Part shown: in pieces, positions 45,243-54,076 of the stretch
How the letters are laid out: each line of letters begins with the position of its first letter
Position numbering within the stretch: position 1 is the first letter of the stretch
NCBI RefSeq assembly: GCF_000317675.1
Contig: NC_019776.1
Coordinates: 2,170,001 to 2,234,000 of the forward strand
Direction: 5' to 3'
From: Cyanobacterium aponinum PCC 10605
GTDB taxonomy: Bacteria; Cyanobacteriota; Cyanobacteriia; Cyanobacteriales; Cyanobacteriaceae
DNA length: 64,000 nt
Notes under the pieces: generated by a model
Seen by the model: the letters and a program-made list of their open reading frames with translations, nothing else
What the model was told of the DNA's origin: nothing
Database searches by the model: none
Translations under genes and position numbers: made by a program

Positions 45243-47300
45243 TTAATATAAAAGAGCAATAGCCTCCCCTATTTGTTTAACTTTATTTACTAATTCGGGG
45301 GGATTAATTACCTTAACTTGTCCACCAAAACCAACAATCCACCGTAATAAATCAATGTCTTCTAATGACCATATCGGTAATTTTACTTGAAAACGATTAG
45401 GAAAGTTTTTATCTTCTGTTTTTTTTAGGGTAAAAAGAGGATTTGTTTCATGATTTTTATGAAGACGGGCTGACATTTTCATTTGTTGTAAAGGGAAGCG
45501 ATTTGTACCTTCACTGATAAACTTAAAAATATGATTATTAAACCATAATTCCATAGTTATTTCAGCTTTGCTTTTTTGTTTAGTATCGAGATATTGTTTT
45601 TGCAATTTGACGTTATTTCCAAGGAAGATTCCTCCGCTAGCTTGATATAGTTTTTGTAATTTATTTAAGGCGTTTATTTGTTGTTTCATTTCCCTTGATT
45701 GATGAGTCTTTCTACATAAAAATAATCTATCTAATCTTTCAAACTTAAATAATCCTTTATTTACTCCTTCTGCATATTCATAACCTAAATACCATCCAAT
45801 GTTATGAAAAACTATTTGTAATGGATAAATTAGAAAATAACTATTATCCTCTGTTTGATTATATTGAGAGTCATCTTTATAAAATTCGGCACTGCCTAAA
45901 AAGCGATTTAATTCTAATAATTCTCCAGAGGCGATCGCATCTTCTAAGACATCAATTTTTTTGGCTAAAGAATCATTAGGAAGACTGTTTAAATCAACAA
46001 TATTTTTATTATAAATTGCCCTGACAGGGTAACTTTCAGAGTGAGCGATTTTAGCATTTCCTAAACGACTTTTAAAGGTTTCATAGACTGATAAAGCGAC
46101 AGGATCTGATAAACTATTAGCTTGGGCTTCTAATAAGCGAAATACCTTGATTAAATCTGTTTGAGATAAAATTCCTGTGCCGATAAAATAGCCTTTTTTC
46201 ATGGTAAAATCGGGGAAAATGCCAAAGGGTTTTAAAACTTTTTCTATATCTTTACGAATACTATCTCCACAATTAATATTAATAACTTTTTCTTGTTGCA
46301 TGGCTTCAATTAAACTTTGCAAACATCCTTCTTTATCTTTATAAGTTAGAGGATGATAGATGATAAAATGAATGGTTTTTATTAGTCTGGTAAATGGTTC
46401 AATATCTGAGTAAGGATGGGTTACTAAATCGTCAATATTTACTATTTCAATATCTGGTAATGGTTCATAATTTTGTTGATTAATAATACCCATTTTTTCC
46501 AGCCAGATTAAGTCTTGTTTAATGGCTTCTGGTTGAGCATAAATTTTGTCATAATATTTTGTTAAAAAGCCACAAATTTCTTCTATTTCACTGTTAAATT
46601 TAATCTCATCTCCAAAGATTTCTCTGATTAATTCAGGATTGGATTCTGAGAGGTTGCCAAGATTGGGATATTTAATTATAAGGCTAATTAAGTGGAAGAT
46701 GCGATCGAAGTCTAGTAATCTTGAATAAGGATGAAATTGTATTTTACTATTGGCAGTGCGATTGGTGCGATTGACTTGTACTCGATTTAATTTTGAAACT
46801 TTATCATTGAATTGATTAATTTCTAATTTACCTTCTTTAAAAGGTATGTTATAAACAGCTAAAAAACCTTCCGCAGGAAGAGGTGGAAAATTTCTTAGGG
46901 ATTGATATAAATTAGTTATAACATCATCTGGTACTTGACGTTTTCGCTCTTGATTCCATTCTAAACAAACATTTAAAGGGGTTTTTAAATACCAACCAAT
47001 CCAGTTAGCATTTTCATATTTTGCTAACTTTTCTAACAGAGAAATTCGCCACCATCTTTTAGCGTTAGTGGCATCATAAATAATTGGTTTTTCTGCTTGA
47101 ATATAACTGTCAATTTGTTTAAATATTTCCGTTTCAATTAACTGCCAATCACCCTGTATATTTTCGTCTCCAAAAAGTTGTTGTCTAATGTTATCAGTGG
47201 AGATAATTTGATAATTAGAATATTGTTTAATTATATGATTAGCTAGAGTTGATTTTCCGCTACTGGGGCAACCGATTAAAATGTGTGAAACAATAGACAT
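45243..47300 (-). CDS. P-loop kinase fused to a WYL-domain regulator
   Basis: 685 aa. Residues 1-150 are a polynucleotide-kinase-like P-loop domain: ILIGCPSSGKSTLANHIIKQ (Walker A 10-18), IISTDNIRQQLFGDE, IIYDATNAKRWWRISLLEKL, ERKRQVPDDVI. Residues ~190-470 are helical with no recognised motif. From about 490 a WYL-type domain follows: SYFLIYPLQIVFHNIGWYLG, FKFERLDRLFLCRK, and a C-terminal WCX-like part ending LLRWIVGFGGQVKVINPPEL. WYL proteins are ligand-sensing regulators, often in phage-defence islands, and some bind nucleic acid. The kinase fusion suggests sensing or modifying a nucleic acid end. Which promoters it controls is unknown. Confidence 0.75.
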   Translation of the reverse strand: MSIVSHILIGCPSSGKSTLANHIIKQYSNYQIISTDNIRQQLFGDENIQGDWQLIETEIFKQIDSYIQAEKPIIYDATNAKRWWRISLLEKLAKYENANWIGWYLKTPLNVCLEWNQERKRQVPDDVITNLYQSLRNFPPLPAEGFLAVYNIPFKEGKLEINQFNDKVSKLNRVQVNRTNRTANSKIQFHPYSRLLDFDRIFHLISLIIKYPNLGNLSESNPELIREIFGDEIKFNSEIEEICGFLTKYYDKIYAQPEAIKQDLIWLEKMGIINQQNYEPLPDIEIVNIDDLVTHPYSDIEPFTRLIKTIHFIIYHPLTYKDKEGCLQSLIEAMQQEKVININCGDSIRKDIEKVLKPFGIFPDFTMKKGYFIGTGILSQTDLIKVFRLLEAQANSLSDPVALSVYETFKSRLGNAKIAHSESYPVRAIYNKNIVDLNSLPNDSLAKKIDVLEDAIASGELLELNRFLGSAEFYKDDSQYNQTEDNSYFLIYPLQIVFHNIGWYLGYEYAEGVNKGLFKFERLDRLFLCRKTHQSREMKQQINALNKLQKLYQASGGIFLGNNVKLQKQYLDTKQKSKAEITMELWFNNHIFKFISEGTNRFPLQQMKMSARLHKNHETNPLFTLKKTEDKNFPNRFQVKLPIWSLEDIDLLRWIVGFGGQVKVINPPELVNKVKQIGEAIALLY

Positions 47301-47403
47301 ATTAAAAGTATTTTTGTTTTGACAGTTATTTTTTAGCTTGTTTAGAAATCCACTAATTAAAATAAGAAATAAACCAATGAATAGCTTTTTTAACTAATTG
47401 ATA

Positions 47404-47568
47404 TTACTTTTCTTGATAAAGTGTAGAAACTTTATTTTTAACAACATTATATTTAATATTCCGGATTGTTTGGGTAATTGTTTTTTCTTCTTCTCTGTTA
47501 TTAGCAATATTTCTTACTTCATAAATACTTAATAATATTAGTAATTTCTGTCTTTCTTCACTACCCAT
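47404..47568 (-). CDS. Small hypothetical protein
   Basis: 54 aa from the ATG at 47568 (MGSEERQKLLILLSIYEVRN); the longer frame begins inside a palindromic repeat. The ATG overlaps the stop of a degraded upstream frame (47561-47735) reading FKDFPADLAYIVNEDKSEKV then VLSDLGEIRIAAR. I do not recognise either part. It could be the end of a decayed gene. Confidence 0.35.
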   Translation of the reverse strand: MGSEERQKLLILLSIYEVRNIANNREEEKTITQTIRNIKYNVVKNKVSTLYQEK

Positions 47569-47589
47569 TTTCTCTAATGATACTAAAGA

Positions 47590-47623
47590 GGCGTGCCGCA
47601 ATGCGGATCTCTCCGAGATCGCT
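47590..47623. repeat. Double-hairpin interspersed palindrome
   Basis: GGCGTGCCGCAATGCGG (stem CCGCA/TGCGG) then GATCTCTCCGAGATC (stem GATCTC/GAGATC). This sort of GC-rich double palindrome is common in cyanobacterial intergenic DNA and here lies inside a decayed frame. Confidence 0.6.
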
Positions 47624-47761
47624 CAACACAACTTTTTCCGATTTATCCTCATTAACAATATAAGCCAAATCCGCAGGAAAATCCTTGAAAGTGGTAAAAA
47701 AAGTTATGTTATCAGCATAAAATGAAAGTTAGATCGAATTTTCATAGGATTAAAATTGAAA

Positions 47762-47787
47762 GAGAGTAAGAATAATAAAATACTCTC
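47762..47787 (-). terminator. Possible terminator of the candidate RNA
   Basis: GAGAGTA, 12-nt loop, TACTCTC then TTTCAATTTT on the minus strand. The U tract is interrupted, so it is weak. Confidence 0.45.
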
Positions 47788-48003
47788 ACTCCCTTGTTAA
47801 TAGTGCATTGACTTTGAACACATTAAGGGTAACAACGAACTTAAATCAGGTAAACAGATTACTGTCGCCAAGACAACAACCAACAACAGTTTAAGGGCAG
47901 ACAGCTAGGTACGTCTAAGGTAATGTTATTGTTATGGTCAATGCACTTCGGATGTACATAAAATGTACTTAATGGCTAACCGAGTAGCCAAGAGACGAAT
48001 TTT
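47762..48003 (-). ncRNA. Candidate structured non-coding RNA of the island
   Basis: No coding frame, but several nested inverted repeats. In transcript order: TGGCTA/TAGCCA (47973-47990), GTACAT-AAA-ATGTAC (47954-47968), and an 11-bp perfect long-range stem, AGTGCATTGAC with GTCAATGCACT (47802-47812 with 47937-47947). The last encloses ~124 nt with further small hairpins: AGAC/GTCT at 47899-47916, TGTC/GACA at 47863-47875, GTAA/TTAC at 47850-47862. A hairpin GAGAGTA/TACTCTC with T-rich tail (47762-47787) could terminate it. The island's shared promoter element lies immediately upstream (48009-48044). Pairings are seen; transcription is inferred. I do not recognise an RNA family. Confidence 0.5.
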
Positions 48004-48008
48004 ACCTC

Positions 48009-48044
48009 CATTTATATATCAGGAGAGAAATTAAAAATTATGCA
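48009..48044 (-). promoter_or_regulatory. Island promoter element, copy A
   Basis: Minus strand: TGCATAATTTTTAATTTCTC then TCCTGATATATAAATGG. CAT and GATAT are separated by 19 nt, as in all five copies. TGATATATA resembles an extended -10 box. It lies just upstream of the candidate RNA. Confidence 0.65.
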
Positions 48045-48071
48045 AATTTCTGGAAAAAATTTTTGGCAAAT

Positions 48072-48683
48072 TTAATCTAAACCCAATAAGCGACGACTGG
48101 CAAGGGTAAAATCAATGTTAATAGTAGTATTATTGTTAATCCTAGCAATTTCATCCTCCGCTTGGTTCATTTGAGTAATTGCCTCTTGACGCTCTTGAGC
48201 TAATCTGTCAACATCAAATACTTGAATATACAATTTTCCCGAACCATCCTGCCCTGATAAGTTTTCCCGTAATAACTCATAGTTAATATCTTCAACGGTT
48301 AAAGTAACCCTTTTATTGCGTTTCTTCTCGTTAATCAAATCATCATATAAGCCCACTTTCGAGGTTAAAAACTCAATTTGACTTAGCTTTTCAGAAATGC
48401 CCGTGCGTTGATTATTAACAAAAATAGCCTCTTTGAGTTTGAAAAAATCCGCTTCAATATCCAAACATTCTTGCAGTTGATTGCGATAAGTATTGATCAT
48501 TCTTTGGATTTCATCGGCTACTCTGGGAGTAAGGTTAGCTAAACTCACTTCAACGGAGGTAATGGCTTCAACTTTTTCGTCTTCATGGTAGTAACGCACA
48601 CGGTTAAACACTGCTCGTAAATTTTTGCGCTCGGATTTAAACTTATTAAGTAGCTTATTAGCTTTGTTTAAAGTTATTTCCAT
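48072..48683 (-). CDS. Coiled-coil hypothetical protein
   Basis: 203 aa, mostly helical with heptad-like spacing: MEITLNKANKLLNKFKSERK, RVADEIQRMINTYRNQLQEC, EIARINNNTTINIDFTLASR. The layout recalls DIP1984-type coiled-coil proteins but I cannot claim membership. Island promoter element copy B lies 36 nt upstream of its ATG. Confidence 0.65.
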   Translation of the reverse strand: MEITLNKANKLLNKFKSERKNLRAVFNRVRYYHEDEKVEAITSVEVSLANLTPRVADEIQRMINTYRNQLQECLDIEADFFKLKEAIFVNNQRTGISEKLSQIEFLTSKVGLYDDLINEKKRNKRVTLTVEDINYELLRENLSGQDGSGKLYIQVFDVDRLAQERQEAITQMNQAEDEIARINNNTTINIDFTLASRRLLGLD

Positions 48684-49041
48684 ATTTTAGTTATGTTTAG
48701 TTATGGGTGATGTTTGCCTATTTACATATCAGGAAAGAATCGAAAAATTATGCAAATTGAGAGTAATATATTCGGTGTTAAGAAAAGACCATATTATGTT
48801 ATGTTAGCTTTTCATGATCCTGAAACTCGTAAATATACAGATTTTCCAATGGCTTAAACATCGTCTCAAGAATATTTGTTTAAGGATTTTAAGTAGTTAA
48901 TTATCTTTTTTCTCAATTTCACTAAGTAAATTTTGCATAAATCAGAAAAATGAGACTGATAACTATAGAGAGAGAGAAAATATATTTCGCTTCGATCGAA
49001 CCTTAAATTAAGTATTTTTACTTATCAATGGAGTTTCCAAT
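48684..49041. other. Divergent intergenic region upstream of the GTPase pair
   Basis: Holds promoter element copy B. A 35-codon plus-strand frame (48750-48857, MQIESNIFGVKKRPYYVMLA) followed in frame by more codons up to TAG looks like a small gene remnant. The rest is AT-rich. The GTPase gene has GGAG before its ATG. Confidence 0.4.
48719..48754 (-). promoter_or_regulatory. Island promoter element, copy B
   Basis: Minus strand: TGCATAATTTTTCGATTCTT then TCCTGATATGTAAATAG; 19-nt spacing. 36 nt before the start of the coiled-coil protein gene. Confidence 0.7.
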
Positions 49042-51495
49042 ATGCTAAATATGCTAAACAATATCGATTTATCCCAAAGTTTTAATATCGCCATCATGGG
49101 AAGGGCTAACACAGGCAAAAGTTCGTTAATGAATGCCTTGTTACAATTAAGTCGCAGACAAGCCTTACAAGTCAGTAAAGTAGGAATACAAACTCACCTA
49201 ACAAAAGATTTTGTGATTCAAAAATTTTTTAATGATGATGTTTATTTAATTGATACTCCTCCTATTCATGATGAATATTTTGAAAATCATAAAATTATAA
49301 ATATAATCAATGATATAGACTTAGTAATTCTGGTTATTGACGGTTATCCAGTGTATGGACACAAATACATTTTTCAAAAACTAAGTATCTATAAATCTAA
49401 TGTCTTTGTTGTTTTAAATGGTATGGATAAATGGGATAACTGCTTTTCTGATTGGATAAATTACACAGTTTCTCAATGGGCAAATTATCTCAATGTAGAT
49501 CAAATTTATTTAACTTGTACAAGAGGTTATAATCCTACAGAAAATAGTCCTCAAATAGATATTCGAGGAGTTGATTTGTTGCGTCAAGATATTAACAATT
49601 TTATTAATGCAAAAAATCGAGAAAAACAAACAAATATTTTAGAGCAATTAGCTATTAAAGTTAAAACAAATAATAACAATAAAGAAATATTAATATCAAA
49701 ATCTATTAAAAAAGAAGGTAAACCTTCAGACTTTGAACTTGCTTTAGAATCTTGTCAAGAAATTGCGATCAAATCTTACAATATTAACTTAAAATATAGT
49801 CAAGAGTTAGCCAACATTTTAGCTAGTTTTAAGAATAATATCAATAAAAAGAATTACAGTAATTCTAACCATAAGCACAGAGAAATTAAAAAACTATTTA
49901 ATTATATAACTCAACTGATAGACAATATTTTAACCCAAGATTTACAACAATTAAATGAATCTTTAGCTATTAAGAAAACACACCTCCAAGATTATAGTAT
50001 AGCCTTATTTGGACGCACAAGGGCAGGAAAAAGCACTATTCGAGAAGCCTTAACTAATGGTGATGGTAGCACGATCGGCAAAGGAGGGCAACGCACCACC
50101 AGAGATGTCCAAGAATATCGATGGAATCATCTACGATTAATTGATACTCCGGGTATTGATGCCTACGAAGGAGAAGAAGACACCGAAAAAGCCAATAAAT
50201 CGATCAACGAAGCGGATATGGTATTATTTCTTACTAGCGATGACTCTGTACAACCGTCAGAATTTGAACAAATGGGAAGGTTAAGTCACATTGAAAAACC
50301 TTTTATTGTCTTATTAAATGTCAAAGGAAAACTGGAAAATGAAACCCAGATAAAACGATTTTTAGCTAAACCTGAAAAAACCTTTGACGAAGAAAGATTA
50401 TCAGGACATCATAACCATATTAAGACTTATGTTAAACAACATTTAACCATTGAAGAAGTGACAATTATTGATATTCATGCAAGGGCTGGATTTTTGAGTA
50501 ATCAATCAGAATATCAAGAATATAAAACCGAATTATGGCAATTAAGTAAACTAGATAAAGTTTATTCTATCATCGCTGAAGATGTTTATAAAAATGGGAA
50601 TGAAAGACGAGCTTCTACTTTTTTTGAAGGCACAAAAGTATTAATTAACGACATAAGAAAACAATTAGATTTTATTGAGAAAAATATAGCTGATAAAATT
50701 AACTTTTTTCAAAGTAAAGAACAAGAAATTAAAAGAATATTTTTTCAACAAATAAATGATAGTAAAAGAGATGTTGATAATGAAATTAAACAACTATTTA
50801 GACGATTTAAACAAGAAATACTTGTTTTTATAGACGATTCTCTAGGAAATCAAAATGCAGAAAAAATATTAAAAAAAATAGAGAAAGAATTTAGTGCTAA
50901 ATTAAACAAATCTATTAAGATACTTTTTGAAAAATATGGAAAGGAATTAAAAGCAAAATTTATAGAATTTGAAAGAGAGTATAAATATGATACAGAACAT
51001 ATAGAATTTTATTATCAATTTGAAAATTTTTATAAAGCAGGATTTGGAGACTTTGTTAAAAATTTAGGTTTATTATTTAGTGGTATTGGTGCGGTGGCTT
51101 TTGTTGCCGCTAATTGGTGGAATCCAGCCGGTTGGGTTGTTGTGGCAGGATGGGTTACTACTGGAGTAAGTATTGTTGCAGGATTATTTTCAGGAGGTTT
51201 AAAACATCAAGATAAAAAAGAGTTTCAGCAGAAAAAAGATAAGTTAAAAAATGACTTAATTCAAGATATTGATAGACAACAAATAAATCTTATTGGAGAT
51301 ATTCACAAAAAAATTGAAACCCAGTTTAAAGATATTGAACAAGATATTTTATCTTCTTTTTCTTTGTCTCGTCAAGAATTATACTCTATCAATAATGAAC
51401 TTTTAACCATTAAAGTTCGTATCAAAGATATTTTTAATCGATTAGAGACAGATAAATATTTAATCTTGCAACAATCAGCTAAAAAAAATATCTAA
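49042..51495 (+). CDS. Dynamin-like protein with two GTPase domains
   Basis: 817 aa. First GTPase domain: G1 GRANTGKSS (20-28), G3 DTPP, G4-like LNGMDKWD near 130. A helical linker follows, then a second GTPase domain: G1 GRTRAGKST (about 324), G3 DTPGIDAYEG, with LLNVKGK in the G4 position. Then long coiled coils, and a hydrophobic hairpin (about 671-720: LLFSGIGAVAFVAANWWNPA, VVVAGWVTTGVSIVAGLFSG) that could insert into membranes, then more coiled coil. Order and size fit bacterial dynamin-like proteins. It is followed after 130 bp by a second dynamin-like gene; such pairs include LeoA/LeoBC (Eleos) defence systems. Confidence 0.8.
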   Translation: MLNMLNNIDLSQSFNIAIMGRANTGKSSLMNALLQLSRRQALQVSKVGIQTHLTKDFVIQKFFNDDVYLIDTPPIHDEYFENHKIINIINDIDLVILVIDGYPVYGHKYIFQKLSIYKSNVFVVLNGMDKWDNCFSDWINYTVSQWANYLNVDQIYLTCTRGYNPTENSPQIDIRGVDLLRQDINNFINAKNREKQTNILEQLAIKVKTNNNNKEILISKSIKKEGKPSDFELALESCQEIAIKSYNINLKYSQELANILASFKNNINKKNYSNSNHKHREIKKLFNYITQLIDNILTQDLQQLNESLAIKKTHLQDYSIALFGRTRAGKSTIREALTNGDGSTIGKGGQRTTRDVQEYRWNHLRLIDTPGIDAYEGEEDTEKANKSINEADMVLFLTSDDSVQPSEFEQMGRLSHIEKPFIVLLNVKGKLENETQIKRFLAKPEKTFDEERLSGHHNHIKTYVKQHLTIEEVTIIDIHARAGFLSNQSEYQEYKTELWQLSKLDKVYSIIAEDVYKNGNERRASTFFEGTKVLINDIRKQLDFIEKNIADKINFFQSKEQEIKRIFFQQINDSKRDVDNEIKQLFRRFKQEILVFIDDSLGNQNAEKILKKIEKEFSAKLNKSIKILFEKYGKELKAKFIEFEREYKYDTEHIEFYYQFENFYKAGFGDFVKNLGLLFSGIGAVAFVAANWWNPAGWVVVAGWVTTGVSIVAGLFSGGLKHQDKKEFQQKKDKLKNDLIQDIDRQQINLIGDIHKKIETQFKDIEQDILSSFSLSRQELYSINNELLTIKVRIKDIFNRLETDKYLILQQSAKKNI

Positions 51496-51625
51496 TTAAA
51501 TAAATGATAATTTACGCAATGGAAAAGATTTTATTTCATTTCGAGGGATAGCGAAGGAATCTCTAACTCTTAACTTTTCTAAAAATGTCCAAATACTCTA
51601 ACTAAAAAATCAGGATAAAAAATTT

Positions 51626-53272
51626 ATGTTTAACTTTTCATTTACCTGTGAATCTAATGCTATTAAAGAGCTAGTTTTATCTAGTTTAAGTATGATAAAT
51701 TCATGCACTGAACCACAAATAAAAATGTTAATTGATGATTTTAATAGCTTTTGGTTAGAACATCAAAAACAACCTAAATTAACCATCTCTTTTATTGGAC
51801 AATATAACGCAGGAAAATCAACTTTAATTAAATCCTTAACTGGAAATTCTGCTATTCTTATTAGCCCTGAAATTTGCACCGATAAAGTAACTGAATATCA
51901 ATGGAATGAGGTTTTATTAATTGATACTCCCGGAATTTATGCAGGAAGAAATGATCATGATGACATTACTTTAAAGAAAATTTCTGACTCAGATTTATTA
52001 GTATTTGTTGTACCTAATGAGCTTTTTAACCCTCAAGGAGGAGACTTCTTTAAAAAAGTAGCAAATGATATGCAAAGAGTCGGACAAATGATATTAGTTA
52101 TTAATAAAATGAGTCGTGAAACAGGAGAAAAAAGCGAACTTTTAAAAACTATTTCTACCGTAATTAACCCTCATCATTATCAAGATTTTTATACTTGTTT
52201 TATTGATGCTGATTCCTATTTACAAGCCCGTTACGAAAATGATGAGGATGAAAAAAAATACTTGATTGAAGAATCTAATTTTAATGATTTTTTAAACTCT
52301 TTACAAATATTAATCGATAAAAATAAACTAACAGCAAAATTAATCACTCCCTTACATAAATTAGTGGACTTATTAGAAAAAAGCTATAATTTATTAGTAA
52401 CAGATGATGACTCTATTGCTTATTTATTAGAGTTATTAAGAAGGGAAAAAAATATTATAGAAGCCTCTCAAATTAGAGCTAAAAATATTTACAATTCTGC
52501 TTTAAATCAGCTTGAACATGAGATAATGATGATTGGTGATAAAGTAGCCAATAAAATCGATGGATGTTACAATGAAGATGAAATTAATCAAGAAATTACT
52601 AATGCTCAACAACAAATTAATTTATCAATAGAGAAAATAATTACAGAGATAAATAATGACCTTAAATCAGAGTTAAATAATTTAGAAAATGAGTTGCAAC
52701 AACTAGGACAATCCCTTTTAGGGCAAAAAGTAGAAGTTGAATTTAGAGAAAAGAAAAAAACTCAAGACTATAATTTTAATGGGTCAAATAGTAATTATAA
52801 TTATGGGAAATATGCTGGTAACGCCTTTAATTTTATGGGTAATTTTGCATCCAAAGCGACAAGAGATGTTGTCTATAATGTGGGTAAAAATTTAGGGGTA
52901 AAATTTAAACCTTGGGGTGCGTTTAAAATGGCTAAAAATATTCGAGGAATTGCTCCTATTTTTGCAGTATTAGGCTTTGCTGTTGATATATGTATGAATG
53001 AGAAAGAAAAAGATGAAGAAAGAAAATATGAGCAAAGATTAAAAGAAGCTAGAAATCAATGTCGTCAAAATTACCATGATTTAGCCATAGAAATAAGAAA
53101 TGATTATCAGGTTAGTATTGCTGAATCCATTAAATTTTATGATGAACTATTATGGGATATTAATTTGACAAAAAATGAATTGCAAAAAAACAACACTAAC
53201 CAACAAGAGAAAGGCAAAGAAATTGAGATTCAATTATTAAAAGTTAAGCAAAAAATTAGTAGTTTAATATAG
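51626..53272 (+). CDS. Dynamin-like GTPase, second member of the pair
   Basis: 548 aa. GTPase domain: G1 GQYNAGKST (about 58-66), G2 region with ICTDKVTEYQW, G3 DTPGIYAGRN, G4 INKMSRE. It continues into coiled coils (about 265-370), then a glycine-rich hydrophobic stretch (VYNVGKNLGVKFKPWG, APIFAVLGFAVDICM, about 415-455) and a final coiled coil. Length is close to LeoA (about 570 aa). AGGA precedes the ATG. Same strand as the tandem-GTPase gene, so probably one operon. Confidence 0.78.
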   Translation: MFNFSFTCESNAIKELVLSSLSMINSCTEPQIKMLIDDFNSFWLEHQKQPKLTISFIGQYNAGKSTLIKSLTGNSAILISPEICTDKVTEYQWNEVLLIDTPGIYAGRNDHDDITLKKISDSDLLVFVVPNELFNPQGGDFFKKVANDMQRVGQMILVINKMSRETGEKSELLKTISTVINPHHYQDFYTCFIDADSYLQARYENDEDEKKYLIEESNFNDFLNSLQILIDKNKLTAKLITPLHKLVDLLEKSYNLLVTDDDSIAYLLELLRREKNIIEASQIRAKNIYNSALNQLEHEIMMIGDKVANKIDGCYNEDEINQEITNAQQQINLSIEKIITEINNDLKSELNNLENELQQLGQSLLGQKVEVEFREKKKTQDYNFNGSNSNYNYGKYAGNAFNFMGNFASKATRDVVYNVGKNLGVKFKPWGAFKMAKNIRGIAPIFAVLGFAVDICMNEKEKDEERKYEQRLKEARNQCRQNYHDLAIEIRNDYQVSIAESIKFYDELLWDINLTKNELQKNNTNQQEKGKEIEIQLLKVKQKISSLI

Positions 53273-53501
53273 TAGTAATAATTATTGAAATTCAACTTAA
53301 TTCAAGAAAATGATTAATTATTCCTTCGCTTTATCAATTTCGCCGATTTTTTGATAATCAGAGATAATATTCAGGGTGCGATCGTGCTTTGGTACAAGTT
53401 GAAAGTGTAAGCGCTTCTTAAAGTGTAAAATTTATTTTTGCTTACTGCCTAAGTTGACACCAGTGAATAATATTAAACCCCTACAAAATGATAAAAATAG
53501 A
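53273..53501. other. Intergenic, downstream of GTPase operon
   Basis: No gene. Contains GTGCGATCGTGCTTTGG and two copies of AAGTGTAA (53404-53411, 53420-53427) about 15 bp apart. No clear terminator. Confidence 0.35.
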
Positions 53502-53753
53502 TTAAGAGTCTTGACGATTGTTAATATTTAACCCAATTACACTCATGGCAGTAAGACAATTTAACAATAAAAAGACAGGGGCTTCTCCAGCTAAATTGAT
53601 TCGGTGATGTATAGAGATGTCATAATTTTTTTCAACATTATGAGAATAATCTAAAGCCTTCCAATCACGCAAAATCCACCAACCGACATAAGCAGAAAGA
53701 CTGATACTATAAATAAAAGCAATTAGATAAAATACATTAAATATTTGTTTCAT
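53502..53753 (-). CDS. Small two-helix membrane protein, paralogue 1
   Basis: 83 aa: two membrane helices (VFYLIAFIYSISLSAYVGWW and PVFLLLNCLTAMSVIGLNI) with a central hydrophilic loop WKALDYSHNVEKNYDISIHH. About 80% identical to the next gene upstream. Family not recognised. It has its own upstream palindrome, TATACTA...TAGTATA at 53764-53786. Confidence 0.7.
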   Translation of the reverse strand: MKQIFNVFYLIAFIYSISLSAYVGWWILRDWKALDYSHNVEKNYDISIHHRINLAGEAPVFLLLNCLTAMSVIGLNINNRQDS

Positions 53754-53763
53754 TTAGCTAAAA

Positions 53764-53786
53764 TATACTATTTAAAACATAGTATA
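53764..53786. promoter_or_regulatory. Palindrome upstream of paralogue 1
   Basis: TATACTA, nine bases, TAGTATA: a 7-bp inverted repeat directly upstream of the ATG at 53753. Possible operator or hairpin. Confidence 0.4.
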
Positions 53787-53819
53787 ATAATGTTTTTTGA
53801 TTATATATATAAAAGATAA

Positions 53820-54071
53820 TTAACCTTTTTTTCGATTATTAATATTTAAGCCAATAACACTCATAGCAGTAAGACAGTTTAATAATAAAAATCCAGTGCC
53901 TTCTGCCACTAAATTGATTCGGTGATGTATAGAGACATCATAATTTTTTTCGACATTATGAGAATACTCTAAAGCCTTCCAATCACGCAAAATCCACCAA
54001 CCTAAATAAGCGGAAAAACTTATACTATAGATAAAAGTAATCATGTAAAATAAATTGAATATTTGCTTCAT
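53820..54071 (-). CDS. Small two-helix membrane protein, paralogue 2
   Basis: 83 aa, same organisation as paralogue 1: LFYMITFIYSISFSAYLGWW, WKALEYSHNVEKNYDVSIHH, GFLLLNCLTAMSVIGLNINN. The two copies differ mostly at N-terminal hydrophobic positions and in the AEGTGF/GEAPVF segment. It starts 5 bp after the preceding gene, so the two are one transcript. Confidence 0.72.
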   Translation of the reverse strand: MKQIFNLFYMITFIYSISFSAYLGWWILRDWKALEYSHNVEKNYDVSIHHRINLVAEGTGFLLLNCLTAMSVIGLNINNRKKG

Positions 54072-54076
54072 ATTTT

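Noticed and set aside
47762..48003. Retron-type RNA
   Set aside because: The outer complementary arms suggest it, but no reverse transcriptase gene is present in the window.
48750..48857. Promoter element read on the plus strand as a leader with AGGAG and ATG starting small peptides
   Set aside because: All copies have ATG at the same place, but the following codons are not conserved and most frames stop at once; AGGAG is about 15 nt from the ATG, too far. Minus-strand promoter use explains the gene positions better.
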